A stretch of 64,000 nt of DNA, taken from NCBI GenBank assembly GCA_965646445.1, contig CBFFZW010000003.1:40960-104959 (forward strand), given 5' to 3'. A program made the translations under genes and the position numbers. This DNA is from UBA11524 sp965646445 (GTDB lineage Bacteria > Bacillota > Clostridia > Christensenellales > Aristaeellaceae). Below, in pieces: positions 17,223 to 24,135 of this stretch. The notes beneath the pieces are model-generated. The model made no database searches. It was not told where the DNA came from and saw only the letters and a list, made by a program, of their open reading frames with translations. The stretch's first letter is position 1, and the number at the start of each line of letters is the position of its first letter.

Positions 17223-17981
17223 ATGAGCGAAAACAAGACCCGGAAAAACCCGTCCCTCATCGCGCTTTGCGTCGTCCTGCTGGTTGCCGTCATTCTGGCG
17301 GTGGTGCTGTTCAACCAGCGCGCCAGCCTGAACAGTCAGGTGGACGCCCTGAACGCCGACCTGGCCGCCAGCCGTACCGAATGGGAAACCATCGCCGCTG
17401 AAAAGGAAACGCTGCTGGCCGACCTGGAGCTTGCCCAGAACGACCTGAAGGAAGCCCAGACCTCTCTGGAGGAATCCACCGCCAAGGTGGCCGAGCTGGA
17501 AGGGCAAATTGCTGAACTGACCGCCACGGGCGAGTCCGACCGCGCCGCCCTGGACGAGACCAAGTCCGCCAACACCGACCTGGAAGCTCAAATTGCCGCG
17601 CTGACCGCCGAAAAGGATGAGCTGACCGCCGCCATTGATGCCCTGACCTCCGAAAAGGATGAATTGGCTGCCTCCGTCGCGTCCCTGACCACTGAAAAGG
17701 ACGAATTGGCCGCCTCCGCCTCCGCCCTGAGCGAGCAGGTAGAAAGCCTGAAGGCTGATGTCACCGCCAAGGATGAGGCCCTGACCGCATCCGACAAGGC
17801 GCTCAAGGACACGCAGGCTGACCTGGCATCCGCCCAGGCCGAGCTGGAAAAGACCAAGGAACAGCTGGAGCTGCCGCAGGTCACGCCCTCCCCGTCTCCC
17901 AGCCCCTCCGTTTCGCCCACGGTGAAGCCTACCGCAAAACCCACGGCCAAGCCCACCGCGAAGCCTACGCCCAGCAAGTAA
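17223..17981 (+). CDS. Membrane-anchored coiled-coil protein with Pro/Thr-rich tail
   Basis: Unrecognised protein of 252 residues. It has a basic N-terminus, one membrane helix (about residues 11-31), a long coiled coil (about 33-215) and a low-complexity tail of PTAKP repeats and SPSPSP, a type often found spanning the cell wall. Within the coiled coil a 14-residue unit of the form LTxEKDELxAxxxx is repeated three times, encoded by 42-base tandem repeats. GAAGGAGG precedes the ATG at 17223. It is probably an envelope or spacer protein, co-transcribed with the preceding gene and ending at the terminator at 17992. No enzymatic domain is visible. Confidence 0.78.
   Translation: MSENKTRKNPSLIALCVVLLVAVILAVVLFNQRASLNSQVDALNADLAASRTEWETIAAEKETLLADLELAQNDLKEAQTSLEESTAKVAELEGQIAELTATGESDRAALDETKSANTDLEAQIAALTAEKDELTAAIDALTSEKDELAASVASLTTEKDELAASASALSEQVESLKADVTAKDEALTASDKALKDTQADLASAQAELEKTKEQLELPQVTPSPSPSPSVSPTVKPTAKPTAKPTAKPTPSK
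17601..17726 (+). repeat. Three 42-bp tandem repeats within the coiled-coil gene
   Basis: Units 17601-17642, 17643-17684 and 17685-17726 each begin CTGACC and encode a 14-residue (two-heptad) unit containing EKDEL. Such in-frame repeats can expand or contract and change the coiled-coil length. Confidence 0.8.
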
Positions 17982-17991
17982 ACAGATCAGC

Positions 17992-18027
17992 AGCGCCCCG
18001 GTCATCATGCGATGACCGGGGCGCTTT
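17992..18027 (+). terminator. Strong hairpin terminator after the coiled-coil genes
   Basis: AGCGCCCCGGTCATC (17992-18006) pairs perfectly over 15 bases with 18011-18025 around an ATGC loop. The T run is short (TTT). Its left arm is one copy of the 17-base direct repeat that recurs at 18274-18290. Confidence 0.75.
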
Positions 18028-18290
18028 AGGGTGTCAACAAAGTGTCATAAGCCACTTTGTTGAGTTTTGCACTCACTCACTGATCGAACGGCTACGCCAT
18101 TCTCCCGGCCGCTCGTTCGTGTAAGGAAGCAATTCCTAACGGAATCGCACGAAAATCGCCGTACAGGGGCTTCGCCCCGTTTAACCGCCCCGAAGGGGCT
18201 CGCCGATTTTCGATGGACAGTCAGAGGGCCTGCGGGCCCTCCGACACCTCCCAAGGCTTTTGGGGCAGGCTGTGCGCCCCGGTCATCATG
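17993..18290. repeat. Palindrome-rich intergenic element between 17-bp direct repeats
   Basis: GCGCCCCGGTCATCATG occurs exactly at 17993-18009 and 18274-18290. Between the copies are a perfect 11-base inverted repeat (18034-18044 with 18053-18063), a 9-base outer stem CGAAAATCG (18150-18158) with CGATTTTCG (18204-18212) enclosing two GC-rich hairpins (18166-18178 and 18187-18199), and a GAGGGCC hairpin (18224-18241). No coding sequence is supported in this roughly 315-base gap between convergent genes. A 13-base motif (CTTTTGGGGCAGG at 18257) recurs at 61513. It resembles a MITE or intergenic repeat insertion. Confidence 0.65.
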
Positions 18291-18296
18291 AGCGTA

Positions 18297-19223
18297 CTAC
18301 AGCTTTTCCGCCAACGAGGCGAAGCGTCGGGTCAGGAAGTCGATGTTGCCCTGATCGGCCTGGGTATCCCGGCGGGTGTTCAGCCGCGTCACCAGGTAGC
18401 CGACACCGGGGCTTCGGCGGCAGGCCAGCACCGCCACGCCGCATTTGAAGCTGTCCCTGTCGGAGGTGTAGGTGGTCACGCCGTCTTCCACAATGTCCAC
18501 GGCGCGGTCGTCTTCCTCCCGCATCGCCGCGCAAAGGCGAACGTACTCGGGCCGCATGCGGGCTAACTTTTTCCCGATGACCAGGATGGTATCGCCCACA
18601 CCCACGCAGTCCAGATCGACGATGGTCTTCACATACTGCTGCTGAAGATGCTCCCTGGCGTAGGCCTTGGAGCCCAGCGCGCCCTTTTCCCCGTCGTCAA
18701 ACAGGATGAAGGCCACCTTGCCCCGATGCTCCCGTGGGATCGCGGCCATGGTCTGCATGAGCGCCGCCACGCCGGAGGAATTGTTGTTGACATTTTGCTT
18801 GTTAGCCGGGCCCACCTTGGTCAGCAGAAGGCAGCCCAGATAGCAGGCCATAAAAATCCACAGCACCGCCTGGGCGCTGGCAATGAACACATCGGCCACC
18901 GCCGTCACCAGCAGGGAAACGACCAGCATCAGCGTCACGTTCAGCAGCTGCCAGGCCAGAAAAACCGGGGCGCTGCGCGGAATCAGCAGGTTGGGCAGCG
19001 GGCTGACGGCGGGCGTGTCATAATGCGCGGTGAAGACCATCGCCGCGTGCTCCGGCTCCCCGATCACCACGCTGCGGTGCTTGATGAAGCGTCCGTTCTC
19101 CTCCACCCGAACCTGCCAGCCGTCAGCCTTTGCCTTCTCCATGGCCCATTGACGGAAGGCGGTTTTCTGCACCTGGGTATAGCGGATCGGGTGGCTTTCG
19201 ATCAATTCCTGCAGGATGGTCAT
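18297..19223 (-). CDS. M28 peptidase-like protein, active site degenerate
   Basis: Protein of 308 residues that aligns end to end and without gaps up to the last residues with the adjacent M28 peptidase (19220-20167). It keeps the FTAHYDTP motif (His67, Asp69) and the Asp205 ligand, and has two or three membrane helices (about 85-135) inserted in the domain. Three metal/catalytic positions have changed: the bridging Asp is Asn147, the catalytic Glu is Gly178 (FDDGEKG instead of FDNEEKG) and the last zinc His is Asn282. It is therefore probably not an active aminopeptidase. ATG 19223 overlaps the upstream TGA (ATGA) with GGAAGGAG upstream. It is the last gene of a coupled trio with trmO. Confidence 0.85.
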   Translation of the reverse strand: MTILQELIESHPIRYTQVQKTAFRQWAMEKAKADGWQVRVEENGRFIKHRSVVIGEPEHAAMVFTAHYDTPAVSPLPNLLIPRSAPVFLAWQLLNVTLMLVVSLLVTAVADVFIASAQAVLWIFMACYLGCLLLTKVGPANKQNVNNNSSGVAALMQTMAAIPREHRGKVAFILFDDGEKGALGSKAYAREHLQQQYVKTIVDLDCVGVGDTILVIGKKLARMRPEYVRLCAAMREEDDRAVDIVEDGVTTYTSDRDSFKCGVAVLACRRSPGVGYLVTRLNTRRDTQADQGNIDFLTRRFASLAEKL

Positions 19224-20167
19224 GCGCAGCGCTCCTTCCCCCGCGTGGCGGCGATCAGCTGGCCCAGGGCGCACGTCAGCCGCCCGATATTCTCCTGATC
19301 GCACCGGGTATCACGGCTGGTATGGATGCCCGCGCAGTAATAGCCGATGCGCGGGCCCTTCCGGCAGGCGCAGACGCCCACGCCCTGCTTGAAATTCCTT
19401 TGATCGGAGGGGAACCTGCTCTTCTCCATCGGAAAGAAAACCGCGCCGGACGCCTCGTCCTCCGCCATGGCCTTCTCCAGCCGTTCATAGCACGGCATGT
19501 GCCGCACCTTCTCCGGCGCGATGAACAGCAGATGCTCCCCCACGCCCACGCAGTCCATGTTGACGACCAGGCGCTCGTCCCGCACCTGGGGATGTTCCTT
19601 GGCATAGGCCCGGGAGCCCAGGCAGCCCTTCTCCTCGTTGTCAAACAGGATGAAGGCCACCCGGGGCCGATCCTGCTCCTCCGTCGCCGCCATCAGCGAC
19701 AGCACCGTGGCCACGCCGGAGGTGTTGTCATTGGCATTGTGCGGGTTGGCGGGGCCGAACATCATCAGGAGCAGCAGCGCGACATAGATCAGCCAGCCCA
19801 GCTGGAAAGACAGCATTTTGTCCGCGCCCAGCAGCGCCGCGATGCCGCCGACGATGCCCGCCGCCGCCAGGAACAGCGCCACAATCGCCAGCTGGTACAA
19901 GAGAAACAAGGGGAAATTGCGGGGCAGCAGCATGTTGGGCAGGATCATCCGCGGCGGCGTATCGTAGTGGGCCGTGAAGACCACCTCCGCCGTTTCAGGA
20001 TCGCCGATCACCACGTTGCGGTTCTCTCCAAGGCCTCCGTTTTGCTCCACATGGGCCGCGTAGCCCGCGCCCTCCGCCTTCGCCACGGCCCACTGGCGGA
20101 AGGCCTCCTTCTGCCGCCGGGACTTGCGAACCGGGAAGGCCGACAGAATCTCTTCCAATATTGTCAT
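19220..20167 (-). CDS. M28 family zinc peptidase with inserted membrane helices
   Basis: Protein of 315 residues with the complete M28 co-catalytic zinc site: His67 and Asp69 in FTAHYDTP, Asp147 in NANDNTSG, the catalytic/ligand pair Glu178-Glu179 in FDNEEKG, Asp205 in NMDCVGVG and His282 in GIHTSRDT. Residues ~85-137 form hydrophobic helices, so the enzyme is probably membrane-associated. M28 members are mostly aminopeptidases; the substrate is unknown. ATG at 20167 overlaps the trmO stop (ATGA), giving translational coupling. The frame remains open upstream through trmO in another register, which is not coding. Confidence 0.88.
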   Translation of the reverse strand: MTILEEILSAFPVRKSRRQKEAFRQWAVAKAEGAGYAAHVEQNGGLGENRNVVIGDPETAEVVFTAHYDTPPRMILPNMLLPRNFPLFLLYQLAIVALFLAAAGIVGGIAALLGADKMLSFQLGWLIYVALLLLMMFGPANPHNANDNTSGVATVLSLMAATEEQDRPRVAFILFDNEEKGCLGSRAYAKEHPQVRDERLVVNMDCVGVGEHLLFIAPEKVRHMPCYERLEKAMAEDEASGAVFFPMEKSRFPSDQRNFKQGVGVCACRKGPRIGYYCAGIHTSRDTRCDQENIGRLTCALGQLIAATRGKERCA

Positions 20168-20865
20168 TCGTATTCCTCTCCTTGCTCTCGGATGTCCGTG
20201 ACCGTCAGCACATCCTCCCGGACGGTGAAGCGCACCTCCAGCCCCGCGTAGGGAAACCCATACACCCGTTCCGGGTCGTGCTGATACGCCGGGCGGGGAT
20301 CCTGTGCCAGGATGCCCTCCAGCGCCTTCAGCCGCTCCGCCGAAAGAAACCGCTGACATTCCGGCGGCACCACCACCCGCACATGGCGCTTTTCCGCCGT
20401 ATCCGTAAAGCCGCCGGTGGCCTCGGGGCGGCAGTCGGCGTAGGGCAGATAGGGCTTCACGTCGTAGACGGGGGTGCCGTCCATCATGTCCGCCCCAGCG
20501 ATCACCAGCACCTGCCCCAGCCCCGGCGCCTCCTCCACCCGCACCAGACGGACGCAGCTCAGCCCGATGGGGTTGGGGCGGAAGGGCGAGCGCGTGGCGA
20601 AGACGCCCATGCGCGCGTTGCCGCCCAGCCGCGGCGGCCTCACCGTCGGCGACCAGGCGTCCTCCGGCTGACCGGCCCTTTTCGCCTGATGGAAGCCCCA
20701 GATCAGCCACAGATGGGAAAAGGCCTCGATGCCCCGCAGCGCCTCCGCCACCCGGTACTCCGGCTCAAATACGACGCAGGCCTCCACGGCCTCCACCAGG
20801 CCGCTTTGCCTGGGCAGACCGAACTTGGTGGGAAAATCGCACCGCACCCGGGCAATCACCTTCAT
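20164..20865 (-). CDS. trmO: TrmO/TsaA-type tRNA methyltransferase
   Basis: Protein of 233 residues of the UPF0066/YaeB family, which methylates the N6 of threonylcarbamoyladenosine at tRNA position 37 using SAM. The N-terminal beta-barrel domain shows FPTKFGLPRQSGLV, the LIWGFHQ segment, the hallmark GVFATRSPFRPNPIGLS and DMMDGTPVYDVKPYLPYAD. The C-terminal region (after ~150) is the usual second domain. It starts at ATG 20865 after GGAGG. It heads a three-gene coupled unit with two M28-type proteins, an arrangement with no obvious metabolic logic. Confidence 0.93.
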   Translation of the reverse strand: MKVIARVRCDFPTKFGLPRQSGLVEAVEACVVFEPEYRVAEALRGIEAFSHLWLIWGFHQAKRAGQPEDAWSPTVRPPRLGGNARMGVFATRSPFRPNPIGLSCVRLVRVEEAPGLGQVLVIAGADMMDGTPVYDVKPYLPYADCRPEATGGFTDTAEKRHVRVVVPPECQRFLSAERLKALEGILAQDPRPAYQHDPERVYGFPYAGLEVRFTVREDVLTVTDIREQGEEYE

Positions 20866-20896
20866 GCCGCCGCCTCCTTGCCGCCATCATAACGAT

Positions 20897-20925
20897 AGTG
20901 TAGCACGTTTCGCCACGCTTCGCAA
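20897..20925 (-). promoter_or_regulatory. Sigma-A promoter for the trmO unit
   Basis: Minus strand TTGCGA (20925-20920), 17-base spacer, TACACT (20902-20897), about 30 bases before the trmO start. Confidence 0.6.
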
Positions 20926-20955
20926 GGAGAAGTGCCGTCTGCAGCCCTCAGCGCA

Positions 20956-21390
20956 TCACATCCGCTTCAGGCAGTTGGCCTTGACCACGCAGGCCGCAAG
21001 CATCTGCGCGGCGGCAGCGGCCAGCAGGGTCGTCGTCACCGTGCTGCTGAACCACGAGGCCACGGCCGCCGCCGCCACCATCCCCGCGGAGGTGAACAGG
21101 ATCATAGGGGCGCCCGCCTTGGCGCGGATGGCCTGCTTGCGCTCGTCATGGTCTTCATTGTACAGGCGGCGCAGGGTCGTATCGTCCTTCAGCGCACGGC
21201 TGTAACGCAACGCCAGCATGCAGATCAGAATGGTCAGGCCGCTGGTCAGGCCCGCCATCAGGCTGAAGCTCTGGTTGGCCTCCTTGCCCAGATAGTGCAG
21301 AACCACAAAGCACAGGAAGCTGATGCTTCCGGCGATCCGGCAGACCCTCCGGCGGCGCACGATCTTTTGACGATAGGCTTCCATATCCAT
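20956..21390 (-). CDS. Small membrane protein of unknown function, paired with XRE regulator
   Basis: Protein of 144 residues with four hydrophobic segments in two pairs (about 22-34 and 43-62, then 94-110 and 118-134) separated by a charged cytosolic stretch (RALKDDTTLRRLYNEDHDERKQAIRAK). That charged stretch, with its LYNEDHDER sequence, is often seen in small Firmicute membrane proteins located beside XRE repressors. GAGG lies 8 bases before the ATG at 21390, three bases after the XRE stop, so the two are one operon. I do not recognise a function; a stress- or peptide-responsive membrane role is only a guess. Confidence 0.8.
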   Translation of the reverse strand: MDMEAYRQKIVRRRRVCRIAGSISFLCFVVLHYLGKEANQSFSLMAGLTSGLTILICMLALRYSRALKDDTTLRRLYNEDHDERKQAIRAKAGAPMILFTSAGMVAAAAVASWFSSTVTTTLLAAAAAQMLAACVVKANCLKRM

Positions 21391-21393
21391 TTC

Positions 21394-21591
21394 TTAATCC
21401 TCCTCGAACAAAAATACATCCTCAATGGTCAGGCCGAAGCAAACAGCAATCCTGTGCGCCAGCGGCAGGGAGGCCACATACTTGCCTGTTTCAATGGAGG
21501 TGATGGTCTGCCGGGTGGTACCCACGGCGTCGGCCAGCTCCTCCTGGGACAGCTTTCGCTCCTTGCGCAGTTCCCTGATGCGTGTCTTCAT
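21394..21591 (-). CDS. XRE family helix-turn-helix repressor
   Basis: Small DNA-binding protein of 65 residues, essentially one HTH_3 domain: IRELRKERKLSQEELADAVGTTRQTITSIETGKYVASLPLAHRIA, ending in the IEDVFLFEED tail common in Firmicutes. Two adjacent ATGs are possible; GGAGG is 6 bases before the ATG at 21591 and only 3 before the other. It is transcribed from a near-consensus promoter overlaid with repeated CTTTGCAT sites (21622-21681), so it probably represses itself and the membrane protein gene behind it. Confidence 0.92.
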   Translation of the reverse strand: MKTRIRELRKERKLSQEELADAVGTTRQTITSIETGKYVASLPLAHRIAVCFGLTIEDVFLFEED

Positions 21592-21607
21592 CATGAACCT
21601 CCAGGTA

Positions 21608-21681
21608 ATTTGCAATGTCGACTTTGCATTTTAGTATAGTACGCTTTGCATTTCTTGTCAAGCATACTTTGCACTTTGCCG
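21608..21681 (-). promoter_or_regulatory. XRE promoter with periodic operator repeats
   Basis: Minus strand TTGACA (21661-21656), exactly 17 bases, TATACT (21638-21633). Plus-strand CTTTGCAT/C sites begin at 21622, 21644 and 21667, about 22 bases apart, so one falls downstream of the -10, one in the spacer and one upstream of the -35. A fourth, CTTTGCCG, starts at 21674 and a weaker TTTGCAAT at 21609. This layout fits autorepression by the XRE protein. Confidence 0.8.
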
Positions 21682-21771
21682 CAAAAAAATTGCCGTGAAC
21701 ATTTTCGTCCACGGCAGAACAACGACTCCCCGATTGCCCCCTGACGCTTGCGCGCCCGTCCGGCCTCAGCC

Positions 21772-22194
21772 TTATTCCTTGTCCAGCTGGCTGGTGCAGT
21801 GGGCGCAGCGCGTCGCCGCCAGAGGAATTTCGCTCAGGCAGTACGGGCAGACCTTGGTGGTCGGCGCGGCGGGCGCTTCCTCCTTCTTTTTCCGGCCCAT
21901 GGCCATCAGCGCGTTGATCCCGCGCATCAGCAGGAACAGCGCCAGCGCCGTGATGATGAAATTCACCAGCGTGGTGCCGAAGGCCGTCACACAGCCGCCG
22001 AAGGTCCAGGGCGTGCCGTCCACCAGCAGCCCGGGCGTCCCCGTGAACAGCAAGCTCAGCAGCGGATTGATGAAATTGTCGGTCAGGGCCGTCACGATGC
22101 CGGTGAACGCGCCGCCGATAATCACGCCAACCGCCAGATCCAGCACATTGCCGCGCAGGGCAAACTTTTTGAACTCCGCGATAAACTTCTTCAT
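21772..22194 (-). CDS. mscL: Large-conductance mechanosensitive channel MscL with zinc ribbon
   Basis: Membrane channel of 140 residues that opens under hypo-osmotic tension. The N-terminal amphipathic helix (MKKFIAEFKKFALRGNVLDLAVGVIIGGAF), TM1, a periplasmic loop (~51-75) and TM2 (~75-95) are standard. The usual C-terminal helical bundle is replaced by a charged linker and a CPYC...CAHC zinc ribbon (Cys116, 119, 130, 133). The start is ATG 22194 after AGGAGG. It is a monocistronic gene divergent from tRNA-Leu. Confidence 0.95.
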   Translation of the reverse strand: MKKFIAEFKKFALRGNVLDLAVGVIIGGAFTGIVTALTDNFINPLLSLLFTGTPGLLVDGTPWTFGGCVTAFGTTLVNFIITALALFLLMRGINALMAMGRKKKEEAPAAPTTKVCPYCLSEIPLAATRCAHCTSQLDKE

Positions 22195-22250
22195 GGGGGT
22201 CTCCTCCTTCTCCCGTCGTTTCCTTCCTTTACGAAGAAACGCTTTGTGTC

Positions 22251-22279
22251 AGTATAGCACATCTTTTTTCCAGGGTAAA
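22251..22279 (-). promoter_or_regulatory. Sigma-A promoter for mscL
   Basis: Minus strand TTTACC (22279-22274), 17-base spacer, TATACT (22256-22251), about 57 bases before the mscL start. Confidence 0.65.
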
Positions 22280-22300
22280 GGGAAAAGCGGCGATTTATTC

Positions 22301-22329
22301 TTGCTTTTTCGGCTTCCCTGTGCTATACT
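22301..22329 (+). promoter_or_regulatory. Promoter of tRNA-Leu
   Basis: TTGCTT (22301-22306), a 17-base spacer and TATACT (22324-22329), ending 10 bases before the mature tRNA. Confidence 0.75.
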
Positions 22330-22339
22330 GCTTTTGCGC

Positions 22340-22422
<83 letters not shown>

Positions 22423-22429
22423 CTTTCTT

Positions 22430-22469
22430 AAAACCCCTGAAACACAAGCGTTTCTGGGGTTTTCTTTTA
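22430..22469 (+). terminator. Terminator after tRNA-Leu
   Basis: AAAACCCC-T-GAAAC pairs with GTTTC-T-GGGGTTTT across a six-base loop (22430-22463), followed by CTTTT. Confidence 0.8.
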
Positions 22470-22560
22470 TAGAAAAAGGCTGTTTACCCTTTAATTAACC
22501 CTTTACGAATTTGAAAGGTTTTTTCACCGTTAAAGCGCCCTTTCCCCGTGCCGCGCAGCA

Positions 22561-22593
22561 GAAAAAGGACGCTGCCCGAAAGCAGCGTCCTTT
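22561..22593 (-). terminator. Terminator of the importer 2 operon
   Basis: Minus strand AAAGGACGCTGC pairs with GCAGCGTCC and is followed by TTTTTC. It lies 27 bases past the binding-protein stop at 22620. Confidence 0.85.
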
Positions 22594-22619
22594 GGAGCGG
22601 CAGCCTGCCGCGGGGCCTG

Positions 22620-24086
22620 TCACTTGATGGTCTTGTACCAATCGTTGAGCTGCTCGGTCCAGGCAGCGCCGCCATTGGCCATCCAGGTCTCCACAAAGGC
22701 GTCGTAGTTGGCCAGCTCGTTTTCATCCAGGATGGCCTTAATCAGGTATTCATAGCTCAGGGAGTTCAGCGTGCCGATGTTCTCGCTGTACGCCGGCAGC
22801 AGGGGCGCGGTGCGGGTGATTTCCAGGTAGCCGTACTCCTCGCGGAAGCGGTTGATATTGTCCCACAGGATGCCCATGCTCTCTTCCTTGTGCGCACGGA
22901 CGGCGAACAGGGGGGTGTACTTCTCGCCCACATTGGTGGGATAGAACCAGCGGCCCTTGTTCATATCGTTGAACGCGGGGAAGATGGGATAATAGGTGCC
23001 ATCCTTCACCTCATAGTGTACGCCCTCATCGCCCAGGATCAGGCGGGTGTAGTGCGCGTCATCCATAAAGTTCACGCAGTACTGGACGACTTCCTCAGCC
23101 TTCTGAGAATTGGCGGGCACGATCAGGTAGTTCTTCAGGCCGCCGCGCGTATAGATGCGGCCATGATCCTCATAGCCCTCCTGGGTCAGCGGCTGGAGAT
23201 AGGTGAAGTCCGCCCCGGGGAAATTGGCCAGCAGGGTATCCCGGCCGTAGGAATCCCAGCAGCAGTACACGTCGGCGCCCGCCACGCCGGAGGAAAGACG
23301 CTCGACCACGTTGTTGTTCTGGTTCGTGGGGAAGTCGGCATCCAGCAGGCCTTCCTTGTACAGCTTGTTCATGAAGGTCAGGAAAGCCTTGCCGCCAGGC
23401 AGCTGATAGCTGCTGGACAGCGTGCCGTCAGCAGTCTCGACGAAGCAGTGCATGTTGCCGCCCAGACCGAAGGCCTGGATCAGACCATTGGCGCCCAGGG
23501 TGGTGTTCACGCCGCCCATGGTGAAGGGGATGATGTAGTCCACGCCTACGTCGGCGGGATTCAGCTTGGAGAAGGCGACCAGCATGTCGTAGAAGCCTTC
23601 CACCGTGGTGGGCGCTTCCAGACCGCACTTCTCCAGCCAGTCCGTGCGGACGACGATGCCCCACTCCAGGTCGGAGGTGTCGATCTCCGGGATGGCGTAG
23701 ATGCGGCCGTCAACGCTGACCGTATCCCAGATCTGCTGGGAGAACATGTTGTAGAAATCGGGATACTTCTTCACGATGTCGGTCAGATCCGTCACCGCAT
23801 GGGCCTCGGCGTAGGTCGCCAGGAGGGAGGTGTCCGTGACCTTAATCATGTCGTAGGTCTGGTCAGAGGAGAGGATCAGCGTGATCTGATCCGCCGCGGA
23901 ATACATCTCGGGGATGATGTTCACGTTGAGCTCTTCCCGGATGAGCTGACGGGTGATGTCGGTTTCCGGGTCGAAGCTGTCGGAGCTGTACAGATACTTC
24001 AGGTCGATGACGCCTTCCTCCGCCAGCGCCGGCAGCGCAGAGAGGAGAAGCAGGCAGGCCAGAAGCAGGGATACGAGTTTCTTCAT
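22620..24086 (-). CDS. Extracellular solute-binding protein (importer 2)
   Basis: Sugar-binding protein of 488 residues of the LipO/YtcQ group. The Sec signal peptide MKKLVSLLLACLLLLSALPALA ends in an AxA cleavage site; the only cysteine is too early (position 11) to be a lipobox, so a lipid anchor is not supported. Recognisable features are an N-terminal YLYSSDSFDPETDITRQL strand-helix, the GRIYAIPEIDTSDLEWGIVVRTDWLEKCGL segment and a C-terminal VETWMANGGAAWTEQLN helix common to these proteins. AAAGGAAG precedes ATG 24086. It is the last gene of the importer 2 operon, and a cre-like sequence lies 27 bases upstream. Confidence 0.92.
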   Translation of the reverse strand: MKKLVSLLLACLLLLSALPALAEEGVIDLKYLYSSDSFDPETDITRQLIREELNVNIIPEMYSAADQITLILSSDQTYDMIKVTDTSLLATYAEAHAVTDLTDIVKKYPDFYNMFSQQIWDTVSVDGRIYAIPEIDTSDLEWGIVVRTDWLEKCGLEAPTTVEGFYDMLVAFSKLNPADVGVDYIIPFTMGGVNTTLGANGLIQAFGLGGNMHCFVETADGTLSSSYQLPGGKAFLTFMNKLYKEGLLDADFPTNQNNNVVERLSSGVAGADVYCCWDSYGRDTLLANFPGADFTYLQPLTQEGYEDHGRIYTRGGLKNYLIVPANSQKAEEVVQYCVNFMDDAHYTRLILGDEGVHYEVKDGTYYPIFPAFNDMNKGRWFYPTNVGEKYTPLFAVRAHKEESMGILWDNINRFREEYGYLEITRTAPLLPAYSENIGTLNSLSYEYLIKAILDENELANYDAFVETWMANGGAAWTEQLNDWYKTIK

Positions 24087-24113
24087 GGTGGTACTTCCTT
24101 TCCTGATTTATTT

Positions 24114-24127
24114 TGAAAACGCTTCAA
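24114..24127. promoter_or_regulatory. cre-like catabolite-repression site
   Basis: On the minus strand TTGAAGCGTTTTCA (24127-24114) matches the CcpA consensus TGWAANCGNTNWCA at all but one position. It sits between the second permease and the binding protein genes, beside a CGCTT-n-AAGCG palindrome. Confidence 0.4.
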
Positions 24128-24135
24128 GCGCTTTC

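Noticed and set aside
17993..18290. CRISPR array or insertion sequence
   Set aside because: Only two copies of the 17-bp repeat, no regular spacers and no transposase frame; better described as a palindromic intergenic element.
19220..20710. Extension of the active M28 peptidase frame up to 20710
   Set aside because: The extra part lies wholly within trmO in another frame and is low-complexity; the ATGA overlap at 20167 gives the proper start.
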